Under the pieces are notes generated by a model. The model searched no databases and had not been told where the DNA came from. It worked only from the letters and a program-made list of their open reading frames with translations. Of a stretch of 64,000 nt of DNA, positions 1 to 13,875 are shown in pieces. Both the position numbers and the translations under genes were made by a program. How positions within the stretch are numbered: the first letter of the stretch is position 1; each line of letters starts with the position of its first letter. The stretch is taken from assembly GCA_004154925.1 (NCBI GenBank), contig QJNS01000292.1:27200-91199 (forward strand), written 5' to 3'. The DNA comes from Monosporascus cannonballus (lineage: Eukaryota; Ascomycota; Sordariomycetes; Xylariales).

Positions 1-434
1 TTTATATATTACACTAATTTATGCTTAATGGTTCCAAAGTTGCTAATTTGGTAGATAATTTCGCGATGCACCTCTAGGCGACCCATATTGAAGCTACACC
101 TAATTTGGGTGGCGTGGCGACTAGCGCGGCCCACTGCTACCTGGCAGTGTGATAAAACTTTTGCCTCATACCACAGTAATTTGTTCAGGCGAGTGAGATC
201 GAAGCGCGCCAGGCGCGCTGCGACAAAATCCGCGCACATATAGACAATGCGAAAGGCTCGGACCCCTAACGTAATGGGTTTGTTTTGGATGAATCGATTA
301 TATCGGGTTTTGTCTTCAGTTGCATGCAAAAGTTTGTGCGAGCACCTAGTGCGAAAAAAGGGACTATTGTGGGTGATACCCACTACACACGCATATAGAA
401 ACGGTTAGCGAACAAAACTTTTAATAAATCACCT
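1..434. other. Left-edge segment, no confirmed gene
   Basis: Base composition here is ordinary, unlike the AT-saturated block that follows. An open stretch of 124 codons runs on the minus strand (9-383). Its translation contains a segment with Asn-Lys-Pro-Ile followed by hydrophobic residues, faintly like the DDE region of piggyBac-type transposases. The match is too weak to name, and no other gene is evident. Confidence 0.3.
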
Positions 435-527
435 GCCACAATGGTCTAGTGGTATGATTCTTGCTTTGGGTTCAAATTTCCAGAAATTCCTTGCAAGAGG
501 TCCCCGGTTCAAGCCCGGGTTGTGGCC
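435..527 (+). tRNA. tRNA-Pro (anticodon UGG) with a 21-nt intron
   Basis: The sequence folds into a full cloverleaf. The acceptor stem GCCACAA (435-441) pairs with TTGTGGC (520-526), and the discriminator is C527, as expected for eukaryotic proline tRNA. The anticodon stem CTTGC (460-464) pairs with GCAAG (493-497). The anticodon TGG is at 467-469. The T arm is CCCGG/CCGGG around TTCAAGC. An intron occupies 471-491, one base 3' of the anticodon, the canonical position for nuclear tRNA introns. The mature length is 72 nt before CCA addition. All stems are intact, so this is judged functional although a RIP-degraded transposon block starts about 390 bp downstream. Confidence 0.93.
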
Positions 528-550
528 GTGTTGTTGCGAAACAAGTATAA

Positions 551-558
551 TTTTTTTT
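551..558 (+). terminator. RNA polymerase III terminator for tRNA-Pro
   Basis: A run of eight T residues lies 23 nt beyond the end of the tRNA, the usual Pol III stop signal. Confidence 0.8.
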
Positions 559-914
559 CCGAAATATTTCAAATTTCAAAAGAGTTCGGATTATCTAGGA
601 TGTTGGACAGACGGTTAGGCTATCCTGTAAAGCAGAAGGTTATTCTGTAAGAATTTGTATTGAAAAAACATATAAATTTAAATAATAACTAAGAAATTTT
701 AAATTAGATTGTAAAAAACAATAAATTTAAGCAGTAAATATAAAAATTATATATACGAATAATTATATTATTAAATATGTTATTTTAGAATTAATTTAAG
801 CATTATTTAAAGTAGTAAAAAATAATAAAATTTCTTTATATTTTTATAAAATTTTATATTTTGCTATAAGTGTTTAGTATGCAGTTTTTAAATAATAATA
901 AGCATATCATATTA
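559..914. other. AT-rich flank, no gene seen
   Basis: AT-rich, stop-dense sequence between the tRNA gene and the first retrotransposon. No coding motif or repeat partner was recognised. Its last five bases lie just before the target-site copy GTACG (915-919). Confidence 0.5.
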
Positions 915-919
915 GTACG

Positions 920-1069
920 TGTTACAGCGCTATATGTCTTTTAGATTTCTAGAAGATATTCTATTGTTGTATAAGAAAGAAAGAAAAAAACAATTCAGCA
1001 AACGTATAGCGTTTGTATATATATAGCGAAACGGTGGCTTAAATAAACCGCTTTGCTAGTGCCGTAATA
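920..1069 (-). repeat. Element C left LTR (3' LTR in element orientation)
   Basis: It matches 21778-21927 over its full 150 bp, with differences mostly of the C-to-T/G-to-A kind. It is clearly more AT-rich than the right copy. Read on the minus strand it runs from TATTACGGC to GCTGTAACA, the decayed TG...CA ends of an LTR. Confidence 0.85.
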
Positions 1070-2236
1070 ATAACCCTTTTTTTAAAGCAGTTATTTCTAA
1101 TTATATAAAAGGAAAAAATAAAAGATATAAATGTTTTTTTCGAATTCGAACCTTAGCTAGCTAGTAACGTACTAGGTGTTGTAGAACGTCGTGGCGTTGA
1201 TATAGCGTACGCGCGGTATAGTCGAAATAAGGTCGTAATAATGGCCGAGTAGCGGGATACCGTGTAAAAAGTATATAACGCTAGTTTCGGCATAAAAATA
1301 GTAATATCGTTATACGGGATATTGTTAGCCCGATTAAATTTTGCCATATCCCGCCTTTACCGTTTTCGCGATATAAATATCAGATTTTCTTTTAGTTTTT
1401 GTTTTCTGCTTTTTCGTTATTTTTACGACGTTTTTTTATTTTCCATTTTATAATTTTTTTTATTATCGTAGCGGTATTTTCCCGGCTTTATATTACTTAC
1501 GTAATACCCGTTTATGCGAAACGGTTAAATATAATTTATTTTAAATATATTTTTTAGATTATAATTCTTATATTAAAAATATAATTTTTTAATTAATATT
1601 TCGCGTTCGTTATAATAATAAAATATATATTTTGCATTAAACGCCGAAAAATATGTTAATTAGTAAATTTTATGTGTCGCAATATTAACGTTGCGTTTAC
1701 GGGGTAGTATTATTATGTTAATATTTCGACGTATAGCTGGCGGAAAATATTTAAAGTGATTTTTTAGATTTAGATACTTTTTTTAACTAGGTAGATTTTT
1801 ATTTCGACGTTAATCGCAATAACGATAACGAACCGATTTTCGATAACGACAGCAATAAGACGTATGCGTACCCTGACGGTTTTCGTCGAAAATTTTACGG
1901 AGCGGTATTCCGACTTTATATTATTTTCGAAACGGCCGAAAAGATTTATTTTATAGCGTTTGGTATAACGGGCGCGAAAAAAAATAATATTATTCCTTGG
2001 TTATAATTGCACTTTTAATATTATTTATAAAAAGGCAAAATTAATTATTTTACATAAGTTACTACTTAATAAATCTTAATATAAATTTATAACTTCCGTT
2101 TCGTAAATAATGTCGTAAATATATCGAAACCTATATTCCGTAATAACGCGATATTAATTTTGTAATAATAAGGCGATACTTAAATCGCCGCTTAAAAAAA
2201 GGTAATCGAATATCGTTTAATTGCTGGTAATAAAAA

Positions 2237-2442
2237 TGTGAGAATACAGCCCCTATAAGGATAAGGCTGGTAGCCGACCAGCCACCGATCAGCTATCGAC
2301 TCACTTACTAATATAAATCCACCATCTAGCAGCTAATGGGAAACGCCAGATAAAAGTAACCTAATATATTTATTTCTTAGAATTTGTTTTACGACTAATC
2401 GGAAATTATCTTATCCAGCATATAGTTATTTATTATCTTATA
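2237..2442 (+). repeat. Element B 5' LTR
   Basis: Direct repeat of 9419-9623. The shared core includes GACCAGC, TACTAATATAAATC and AACCTAATATATTTA. It starts TGTGAG and ends TTATA, where the right copy has TTACA. Confidence 0.82.
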
Positions 2443-4815
2443 ATTTTTTTTATCTATATTATAAAAGATAACGCGATAATTATCAAAAATAAAGCTTATC
2501 GATTATAAAACGAACCTAAGTTATTAATGAAAAAAATTATCAATAGAAACCTAATTAACAAACGATTAATTACGATATAAGAATAAGTTAAAAAGCTTAT
2601 AATAAAGCTTTAACAGGCAAAAAATTACGGTTTTCGAGATTTTAAATCCTTTTATATATATAATAAAAATATATCCCGATAACCGTTAATTAAACGGTCG
2701 AAAAACGAGCATAACGCAATAACCGCGTCTTAAAGTTTAAAATAAAAAAAAGGTTAAACCCTTTAATAATAATTAGATTTTGAAAATTATTTGTTAATAA
2801 AACGAATAATATTCGGAATTAGTCCGAAAATTGGCGAAATAACAAATAATAATATAAGTTAAAAAATAAAGCTTTATAAATTAATTATAATATTATTACA
2901 AAAACCTAAAAACAATAAACGAATACCGCGTTATAATTGCCCGAAACTTTTTAAACGCGCATTAATTAAAAAATCATTAAATAAAAATTATTACGAAAAT
3001 TTACGTTAAAAGGTTAAAACAAAATGCTTTTATTTATATCTAATAGGTTATAAGCTATATAAACGTTTTTATTATAAATATTTAATAATTATACCGTATT
3101 ATACTTAATTATTTTAATTACGAAAAAATTAAAAATAAAACTTTTATAGATTTTTATTAAGAAAGGTTATATAAATTCTAATGTTTTCGATAAGAAATAT
3201 AAAGAACAATTTATAGAATTACGATAACGATCCGATTAATCGTTATTAAATTTTTACCTTAAATAAAGATTCTTAATTTATAAAATAATATTTACGGATG
3301 TTTTCAATTCGCAAAATAATCGGAATAATAAGCCTTTTATTTTTAATTATTTTTATAGATTAATACTAAAGTTACGAAATACCTTATTACGAAAAAATGT
3401 TAAGTTAAAATAAAATAATCATATAATAAATAAGAGAAAAGATTATTAAGACGTCTGAAAAAAAGCGAAAAAAAAACCGATTATTTTTCGCCAAAAATAT
3501 TAATAAAAGTAAACAATTTTATTTTAATACTTTCGAGAAAAAAATCTCTAAAGCAAATTAAAAGCGTTACGTAAAAATAATAAAAACTGCGAACATTTTT
3601 ATATTCGAAAAACAGATAATTACCGATTTAATTCCGATCGGAGCAAATCCGCACGATTTAATATCTTTAATTTTTATAAAAACTTATTTAAGTATTATAA
3701 TTATAAAAGACTAGGCTATAAAAACGTAAATTATAAATTTTAAAAAAATAAGAAAACTCTATTATCCCGCCTATACGAAAATAAATCTTCGAAAGCCGAA
3801 TAAAATGTTATAATATATAACAATAAATTAAATTAGCTTTTAAACGTAAACCCCTTAAAAAATCGGAATAAATATATATGTCTAGTTTAATTCGGTTAAT
3901 AATTATAAGACGGTCGGAATAAAGCCGTCTTTTAAAAAAAAGCATTTATTAAAAAAATTACGGGGGATGTAATAATATAAGTAAATATAAATATTAAAAT
4001 ACAGATAAATACAATAAGTAAAAAATTAACGAAAAAATTTAACCTTTAATTAATTTTTATAAATATTTCGGGCCTTATCGGCGTTAGCGGCGCATATAAT
4101 AAGTATGATAATATTTACGAAAGTTTTATTAATATAATAAATAATAATAAGAACGAACCAAATTTTAAATATATTTATTTTATAATATGCTACAATTAAA
4201 AGACGTTCGATATTTTATTATTTAGACCCAAAATAAATAAATTAAGAATTTTGCTAAATATAATGATATATTAATAATTATACAAATTATTATAAAATAT
4301 TAATAAATAAAAAATTGCAAACATTACGTTTTTCGATAAATAAATTTATATTATTAACTTAATAAACTGAGTCAAACAACTAGATTTCTCGGAATTCGGA
4401 AAATAATAAAAATAAGCAATAATTACCTTTTTTACATATTTAAAGAATTTTCAGCAAATATATTCCGAAAAAATAACCAAAAAAATACCTTAATTACTAG
4501 GAGCAAATTATATAATAAATCTGATCCCAGGGAAAAGGCGTTGATTCGGTCCAATTTACCTTATTTTGAAAACTTAAAAGAAAATATTCGAAAAATATAT
4601 CTAAAAAACTTAAAAATAGGCCGGATATATTATTCGAAAGTAAACGTAAAAATATTAATATTATTTATACCTCAAAAAACAATAATTTCCAATTATACAT
4701 TAATTATAAAACGTTAAATCGGGTAATAATAAAAATTTAATATTTTTTATCTTTAATTTCAAAAATAATAAGTCGTTTAAGGTTAATTAAAGTATTTTCG
4801 AAAATTAATTTTAAA

Positions 4816-5040
4816 GATATTTATTATTATATTAAAATTAAAAAGGGTAATTAATAAATAATTATTTTCCGAACGCGGTACGAATAATTTAAATATACGA
4901 TTATATTATTTAATTTTATTAATGCGTTAATTACGTTTTAGGCTTATATATATAAGATATTAATTAGATTAATTAATAATACATACGTAATATATTTAAA
5001 TAATATAATTATTTATTCGGATAACGAAAAATAATATATA
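4816..5040 (+). pseudogene. Element B reverse transcriptase relic
   Basis: One frame reads through several stops as a recognisable gypsy reverse transcriptase palm. It has IKIKKGN, then FRTRYE, then a NFINALITF block (normally GLTNAPATF), ending in YVIYLNNIIIYSDN. The catalytic YLDD has become YLNN by two GAT/GAC-to-AAT changes, as expected from G-to-A RIP mutation. It is non-functional. Confidence 0.8.
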
Positions 5041-6780
5041 AAATATATCCAGCTAGTTTATAAACGGCTATTATAATATTAATTATTTGCCAAAACGTCC
5101 AAATGCGAATTTTTTTTAAATTTGTTTTAAGATTTATAATTAATATTAACGGTTTGACAATAAACCGCCAACAGGTCGATATTATCGAAATATAATTAAA
5201 GTTGAAATTAATTTATGATATTTAAATATTTTTAAGATTTGCAAATTTTTATTAAAAGTTTATTATTTATTATTTGCGTATTATCGAACTTATTATTTGG
5301 CTTTTAAAAAAGACGTAAAATAAAAGTAACATAACAAAATTCCGATAATTCGAAAAGGTTAAAAAATATTTGAAAACTTAAAAAATACTTTTTAATCGGC
5401 AATTATTTTTCGATATTAGAATAATGCCAAAAATAGTAGAGTTAAAATAAACGTTTCGATAAAAAATATATTAAAGATATTTTTATAAAAGTACGGAAAA
5501 TATTAATGCCTAATTATATTTTAATTACAAAAACTAAATTTAACCGAGAAACGATAAATAATAAAGTAATTAAAATTATTAATAATTATAAAAAGTTTAA
5601 AATATCAACGGTAATACCGTAAAAGTACGAATTTTTTTAATATTTACTGATTATATAACGTTAAAGGATATAATAAAAATGTGGGCGTATAACTTTAAAA
5701 GGAGATTAGCTCGATAAGTTTATCGCCTTACGTAATTTAATTTCGAAATCTAATACCAACCGGACGTTATTAATCCGGCGGATAAGTTATTTAAACGCTC
5801 GGATTATATATTAAAATAAATTACGCATAAAGACGTAATCCTTATATTATCTAAAAAATTCGAATTTATAAATAATATGTCGAAAAACGTACGAAAAACA
5901 ATTATAAATATATAACGCGATTTAAAGTATTATAAAGGTGCAAAAACCTTATAAAAATAACGTAAAATTTATTTATTATAAAATTCTGAAATAGATTTCC
6001 AATTGCGGAAATTTAAATAATTATTATCCGAGTAAAAAAAGCGGAAGATTTTCGTTATATAATTATAAAAAACTTTGAAAAAAAAGAAAAAAAAACATTA
6101 TATGTTTGCCGAATTTATTTTTTATAAATAATAATATAAATACAATTCGGAATAATAATATAATTAACACTTAAATAATAATATTCGTAAATTATAATTA
6201 TATTATAATTAAATTTTAAAAGTTTAGAAAAATAAAATTAATATTAAAGTTATTATTTATAATTAATATATTTTATGTTCTTTAACCAAAAAGTTAGCCA
6301 AAAACAAAACGGCATTTTAACCGAAAATCTTTCGATAATTTTACGATCAAATTCGAAAGTTGTAAATTAAAAATTTAAATATTATAAAATTAATACGGAT
6401 AATTAGATATTAAATCGAGATAAAAAAAGATATTTCCTAGATTTAAATAAGGTTTTATATTATCGAGATAAATTCTTAATTTCGTTATAAAATGTTTTAT
6501 AGAAACAATTAATTAATTAATATTATAATGATTTAAGGGCAGAATATATGGGGTATATTCGTACGCTAAAATTAAAAACTAAAATATTTTATTAAAAAAT
6601 ATAACGAATAATATCAGAATATATATTAAGTAATATGCGAATTACTAGAGTATAATAAAATTACGTTACAAATTATATGGATAATTATAACTTTTATTAT
6701 TATTTAAATAATTTTTTCAAATAATTTCCTTAAATTTTATTACGAGATTTCTTAAAAATCTAGGTTTAAATGGATTAAAG

Positions 6781-7110
6781 TATGACGTAATCCTGGTAAT
6801 CGTTAACCGTTTTACGAAATTAAAATTGTTTATTTTTACGGTTAAAATTTTAACCGTAACCAAATTTTCTTAATTGTTTTACGACAAAATTAAATACAAA
6901 TTTAGTACGTTCATCGAAATTATTAACGATAAAAATAAATTATTAACAAATTAATTTTAGGCGGAATTTTATAAAAAACGAAAAATAAAGTGGCAAATAT
7001 TAACCGTTTATTATCCGTAAACCGATAAATAAACGAAACGTATTTATTAAGTTTTAAAATATTATTTTCGTAATTCCGTTAATAAATATTAAAATAATTA
7101 AATAAAGTTA
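6781..7110 (+). pseudogene. Element B integrase core relic
   Basis: The frame beginning at 6781 reads YDVILVIVNRFTKLKLF, matching the first catalytic block of retroviral-type integrases (xDSILVIVDRFTK). The catalytic Asp in VDRFTK is replaced by Asn. A later segment carries FYKKRKIKW and the YYP-TDK block, the decayed counterpart of the YHPQTDGQTER motif. Several internal stops are present. Confidence 0.78.
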
Positions 7111-9418
7111 TTGCAAAATACGAAATTTGGATATAATAATATGCGAAACGCATTTATCGGCTGTTTTCTGTTTTAAGCCTTATATAGGTATTATTTAAAA
7201 AAATAAAATATTTTTTATCAAGGTTTAAGAGATAAATGTTAGGAATTAAAAAACGCCTCGAAAAAATAATAATTATTCGTTAAATAATATATGAATATTA
7301 GAAAAAAATAACGGTAACTAAAAAAAGTATTATAATTAATGCTATATACTTATAAAATTCTAATTAGGGCAATAGGCAAATTTATTAATTAAAAACTTTA
7401 AATTGAAAAATACAAAATTTATATTTATTTATATTTAGGTTATAATTAAAAAACGAATAAATCTTTAAATATACAAAATAATTTTTCTTATTAAATATTA
7501 ACGGATATATACTATATTTTTAATATTTTTATTAAAACCGTAATATAACCGGAAACCGGGTAATATTTAAATAATATTATCGGACTTAACAAAAAAACAA
7601 GAAAAATAAATAATAAAGAATATCGTCCGTTACTGAAATAACGGAGGGTAACGTAAATATCTAATTAAATAGAAAAGCTGGCCCGCTAAATATAATACGT
7701 AAAAGTTTCGAAAATATTTTAAGTACGTATTTAAGATATTATAATATTATAAGAAAAAAATTAAATACGTATATAAAAAATAAAATAACCTAAAAACCGT
7801 AAGATAATAATAATTTAATCAGAAATTAATCGCTTAATAATTATAAAAATTATAAAAAATAATTTTTAAATAAATTTAAAATATTAATATTAAAGTATTA
7901 TTTAGTTATATAATTACTTTTAAACTTTTGGCGAATAATTACCTTATTATATATTAATCGAAAGTTAATAAATAACGTAAAAAAAATCGAATTTTTACCT
8001 TAAAAATAAAATTTCGCATTTAATTATTAAGCCATACGTTAATTAACCTTTACTAAATATATTAAAGAAATTAATATAAAAATATCGGCAAATAATTAGA
8101 AAACATATGATAATATAAAGCGGATATATTTATTAAAATTATTAAGCGTAAAATCTGGAAAAAACTTAAAAATATTTTATTTTTCATAAAAAACAGGGCT
8201 TAAGTAATCGAAATATAATTTATTATTAGTCGAAAATAAGGCGCCGTTTTTAAAACATTTAACGTATTTAAGTTTAATAATAATTTTATTAGACAAAACC
8301 GTTTTTTAAATATAATTATTAATAAGTATTAAAATTTCGTTAAAATATTAGAAAATAGGCGGAAAAGATTCGTAAATAAATAATGTAACGGTATAATGGT
8401 TTTCGAAGGGTATTTTACTTATAAGGGTATTTTAAAATTGCGTTTAATCAGAAATTAATTGCGGAATAATAAAAAAAGGATTATAATATTTATTAAAAAG
8501 ATTTAAATTTATAAACTTATAAAATGGCATTAGAATTAGACTTTTGCAGCTATAACGGATAATCGGAAATTAATTTTCGTTACATTAAAGAAATAATATT
8601 TCTTAATAATAACCGCATTAAAAACGAATTCGGCCTTACGAAAAATGTTAAATCGACGACCGACCGTAATTATGTTAAAACGTTCGTACTAGGTATTTGC
8701 AATACGAACTTTTTCGAATTCGTCGATTAATTTCCAATTATTAATACCGAATTAAAAAATTATTTAGACGGTATTTTTAAAAACGATCGGAATTTAAACG
8801 GAAATTAAATAATGATATTAATAATATTAAGAATAATTATTTATTATGCAAAAATTCTTATAATAATAATTAATTACGACGTAATTTAAAGCGTCCGGAA
8901 TCTAAATGCAAACCGTATAGTAATCGAAATAACATTATATTACGTAAACATAATATAGATTATTGTCGTTCGTAATACGACTAGTATTTATCTTATTATC
9001 GACGTTAAAGGGATAATATTAAAAGAAATCCTAATCTTAATTAATGTTAAAATATTATTTTTTTTAAAATTTCTTACGAAAAAAAATATAACAAACGGAA
9101 ATAATACGTAAAATAAACGGAAAAGGCGAAATGAAAAAAAAAAGGAGAAACCGAACGAAATAAGTATGCAAAAAAAAATCAAGATATAAGCGTAAAAAGA
9201 AAAAAAAAGTAACTAAAGATTAAAAACGGATTATAATAAGAAATTAAGCGGAATATAATTAATTACGTAATATGGTACGTATTAATTATTATAATAATTA
9301 TTTATAATATAATATAACGATAAATTATTAATAAATATACGTAATTAGATTTGCGAAACGCGTTATATTAAATTAATAATATTATTATTAAAAATTAATA
9401 ACTTAAAAAAGAATTAAT

Positions 9419-9623
9419 TATAGAAATATAGCCCTTATAAAAATAAGGCTAATAACCGACCAGCTATTAATCAGCTACCGACTTACTTACTAATATAAAT
9501 CTACCATCTGGCAGCTAATAAAAAACGCTAAATGGAAGTAACCTAATATATTTACTTCTTGGAATCTGCTTTACGATTAGTCGGAGATCACCTTACCTAG
9601 CTCAAGCTACTCAGTATTTTACA
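9419..9623 (+). repeat. Element B 3' LTR
   Basis: Partner of 2237-2442. It ends TTTTACA, followed by the AAAAA target-site copy. It carries a different set of transition changes from the 5' LTR. Confidence 0.82.
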
Positions 9624-12599
9624 AAAAAATATTAATTATAAACGTTAATTAAATGCGTTTTTTATAATAAAATATATATTATTACTTTTATAGCGTTAAG
9701 TTCCGGTTAGGCGGACGTCGATATCGTAATGTTCCTTTTACGTTTTAATAATTTTTAATCGTTACGTTATTATTGTAACGCCGTTTTTTCTCTTAAGGTT
9801 AAGTTACTTTATATCGCGTAATTATTATAGTAACGCGTTATTATTTAGCCGCTGGTTTTATAGCTTAATTATCTATAATATTAATAAAATTTATACTTAT
9901 TTTTATTAATTTTAATATAATATAGGCCTAATTATAACGTTATTATAACCTCGGCTTAATAAAATATTTTTTCCTTTTTTACGTACGTTTTGCGTTATTC
10001 CTTATTATTATTTTAATAATACCTAGTATTAATTAAATAGTCTAGGTTTATTGAGGTTATTTTTGTAAAATTTAATTATATTAAAATTATATTTCTTAAA
10101 ATTCGTAACCGATTTCTAAGTAAGACGGTATAATTACAGTTATTTAACTTTATATTCGAAACCGTATTTAATATTTTTAAAATTTAGAATTTTTTCGAAA
10201 CAATATTTAACGTTTTTTATATTATCCGTATTTATAACGATAACGCTTTCGGTCCAAATACTTTATTTCCCGTTTATTATCTTTTACAATAGAAAACTTA
10301 ATTTATAAAGTTAAATTAAAATAAATATAAAAAATTAGAAACAACTTATATTATGCCGGTTGCTTTAGGGTTATAATACGAAAATATATTTTAATAATTA
10401 TATAAAGGTCTATTTACTTATTATTAAATTTATCGTTAAGCCGTTTTAATTTTATATAATATATATTAACTTAAATCTGGTTTTTTTACGAATATACCGG
10501 CGTTATTACGATATCGATTAGCTTATTCCGCGTACCGGTTTTACATTTCCGTTACTAATGCTTTAATCTTTTTTAAGATGCGTTTTAATTTATTTAAATA
10601 ATTTATTATTTTAGTATATTTTTCTTATTACGTAAACGTTTTAGAAATTTGGAAAAGTTATTACCGTTTTATATTTATAATAAAATAGAATTCATAATTT
10701 AAAAAAAATAAAACGTTAATAATTTAGAATATATAATTATTATTAACGAATTCGACTAAAAAAGATTAATTTACTTAATTATCCTAATAAAATAAATAAT
10801 AATGCCGTAAATATTATTTTATTACCGTATTAACGATTTTTATCTAATTATTAATTTGAAAATAATAAATTGTTAAAATGTGAAACGTAACGCCTAAATA
10901 TCGATTTAATTTTTTTCAAAAAATTAAAATAAATTATATGCCGAGGTTTAATATAATTATGGTTAAGGTGCTATATAGACGATAAATATCGAAAAGAAAA
11001 ACGTCGGCGAAAGCAATTACGGATATATTTATAAGAGCAATAAAACAACGTATTTTTGTAAATTTATTAATTATTATAAAAACGTATTTATAAATATGTC
11101 CGGATTTTTTATAAAGAGGAAAAAACCGACTTAATTTACGAAAATATCGTTTTATAAGCGAAACGTAACCAATAAAAAGTTTAAAAAAAAACTCGTCGGC
11201 AAAATTTTGGATATTTTAATATAGCAGCAAAAATGATAACTTTATATAAACGTAATTACGTTCCGTAATAAGCGTAATTAATAATAATTCTATTATAATA
11301 AATCGTATATTTTAAAATGCTTGAAATAATCTGTAAGTATTATATTATAATTACGGTATAATATCTGTAATTTTAAAACCTTATTATTTAATATAAATAC
11401 GCCTTTATATCGCCTTATAAATTGTTTTCGTAATTTTAAGCGTTTTACGGATATTTAATTTAAACCGTTTATAAATTAGATTTACGAATATTGTCAAAAT
11501 ATCGTTAATTAATATAGATAATTTATAGGTATTATCAATTAATATATTTATTAATTAATTAACGTTTATGGTATATATTTTAAAAAAAGGTTTTTATTAT
11601 TTAGGTAAAAATATTATTCGATATTAATACGTTATTTTATTGTTAGTAATATTATAGCGATCTGTAGGTTAAAGGCCGAATTAACGCAATAACGCGTTTA
11701 GGACCGTAACCTTTTTTCCCGATTTATAAATTATTTAAAATCGGAAATTAGTAAAAAATTCGGATTAACGTATTTAGCATTAATTTAAAAGTTTTATAAG
11801 AGGGAAATATTATAATCTTTTATAATCGGTAATAACTTATACGGGTTTTTCGGCCCGTTATAATTTCGGATATTATTTTTCGAAAGTTTTAATAATAATT
11901 AATAATTTTTTATTATAAATTTCGTAATTATATTTTGTTAGATTATATTATGTTAAAAAAAGGCGAGAAACCGTAAACCGCCTAATATATTATATTATAA
12001 AAATATTTTTCTTAACGTTTAATCGGAAATATCGAGTTTTAAAATTATTTTGCTCTAAAAGTTATAATATAATAAAACCTGTACCGTAAAAAACGTTTTT
12101 AAAGCGTTAAAAGGCCGTTTTAACGTTTTGCGATTAATAAAAAGTCTTTTATAAATTGCCGGTAAAAATCTGCGAAACTGAAAAAACTTTATAATTTTTA
12201 TAACCTTTCGCAGAGTTTTTATTTTTAAATAATTTTAATTTTTTCGAGGTCCATAATAATATTATTAGTAAAGATTATTAGGCTTAAGTAACGTATTTTC
12301 GTTACGTTAAATTCGTATTTCCGAATATTAATGATTAATTTCGTATTTATAAAGCCACAGATTATTTCGCGTATATAACCTTTATATTTGTTTATTTTTG
12401 CTATAAATTAAAATATTATTAAGGTAAGTTATAACTTATTTATTTAAAAGGTCGAATAATATATAATTATTATAATATTAAAATAAATTTGGGGCCTTTA
12501 TTATATTAAAATTTGAAATAAAATATTCGAATAACTCGAATTAGATTATAAAGATTATTTTCTATTTATCTTTAAAAGTAATACGTAGATAATTAAAGA

Positions 12600-12970
12600 T
12601 TATAACAATATTAAGCTTTATAAATATCCGTGTCGAATAAAAGGTATTTACGGTTTTCCGGATTAAAAGAATAAAATAATAGTTTTTTACCGTAATATTA
12701 TTAAAGCTGCGATAATTAACGTAAATACGTGTTCTATTTTCCGGCTTTTTTGCGAATAAAATAAGAGTTATTATTAAAAATTATTAAGATAAATAAAACC
12801 TTTTTTAAGTAATTATCGATATATTTTCGTATCGTTAGTAGTTTATAGGAGGACATAGTTTTTATACGGTTATACGGTGGCGTTTGGTCTGGAAATAATT
12901 CGATCTTATAGTCGAAAAATCGGTGCGGTAATAAGGAGTTAACGTTGCGAAAAACGAACGTTTTCGCCAA
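12600..12970 (-). pseudogene. Element C reverse transcriptase relic
   Basis: An open minus-strand stretch (12734-12970) reads HRFFDYKIELFPDQTPP, YNRIKTMSSYKLLTIRKYI and FIRKKAGK, the N-terminal part of a Ty3/gypsy reverse transcriptase. After a one-frame shift the homology continues as KKPENRTRIYVNYRSFNNI and TVKNYYFILLIRKT (family: RxCVDYRxLNxITVKxRYPIPLIxET). This fixes element C on the minus strand. Confidence 0.8.
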
Positions 12971-13166
12971 ATTATAGTACTTAAGTAATAAATTTTTTAA
13001 AATTTCGGTTATTATTATCGTTAGTTTGCCGTCGAAATACTTTTGTATATTTTTTTCAGTTACGCAGCAGAATTAGAACGTTTCGGTTATTTAGTTATGA
13101 AAGGTCCGTAATTTAAGGAGAATAATATCCGAATTGATATTATGGTTTTAAAAAAGAAATATTACG

Positions 13167-13578
13167 TGTTACGACCTGACAAGCCACGGCCTCCAGAAAC
13201 GGTCGCAACGGAGAAGGCCAAGAAAACTATGTGGATCAGGTCACGTAATGGATTACCAACTTACTAGTGGTGAACCAGTGAGCCGGATTATCAATTTACT
13301 AGTGGTAAGCCAGTAAGCCGGATCACCAACTTACTGGTAATGATCCAGCTAAAGAAAAAGGATATATACATTTATTAATTCCATAATTTAAATAATTTCA
13401 ATTTGTAATATTTATTAATACCAAATATTTACATTATAATATCATTATTTAAAGCATTTTTGGTATTATAAAACGTAATACGTTATTATATTTATTACTT
13501 AAATTCCTACGATATTCCTGTTAATATAAACCCGTCGACTTAAGATTTAATAGTTGGTTAAATTGTTTAGCCGTTATA
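13167..13578 (+). repeat. Element A 5' LTR
   Basis: It starts TGTTACGACCTGAC and ends AGCCGTTATA, a decayed AGCCGTCACA. It contains tandem units built on ACCAACTTACTGGTGGTAAG/CCAGTAAGCCGGATC, whose copy number differs from the 3' LTR (412 versus 444 bp). Confidence 0.87.
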
Positions 13579-13875
13579 CGTTACAAAATTTTATTTAGTA
13601 GTACCGTTAAACTTTAAACAATATTTAACATTATTAAAATATTAACCAGTATTTAGGAAACCCTTATTTAACAACTTTAAGCTCGAATTTAGGAGTTAAA
13701 AAAAGAAGTTCGACAGCTTAAAGCTACGCCATTTACCTAACCCTTTTTCGCTTATATAAAGCCAAAAAATTAGAACCTTATAATGAAAAAAGCAACCCTT
13801 AGATTTTTTTAAATTTAGGTACGAATTTACTTTTATTTTTTAAATCTTGGTAATCTAACGGATATAGTTCTAATA

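Larger units (their letters stand above)
2237..9623 (+). mobile_element. Ty3/gypsy LTR retrotransposon B, complete but RIP-degraded, nested in C
   Basis: LTRs of about 206 bp (2237-2442) and 205 bp (9419-9623) bound a 7.39-kb element flanked by AAAAA on both sides (2232-2236 and 9624-9628). Reverse transcriptase (about 4816-5040) precedes integrase (about 6781-7110) on the plus strand, the pol order of Ty3/gypsy. All frames are broken by stops, mostly TAA or TAG created where CAA, CAG or TGG would be expected. It was inserted after element C, because it splits C's body. Confidence 0.85.

Noticed and set aside
8988..9182. 64-codon minus-strand open stretch rich in Phe
   Set aside because: Low-complexity AT-rich sequence inside element B, and no domain.
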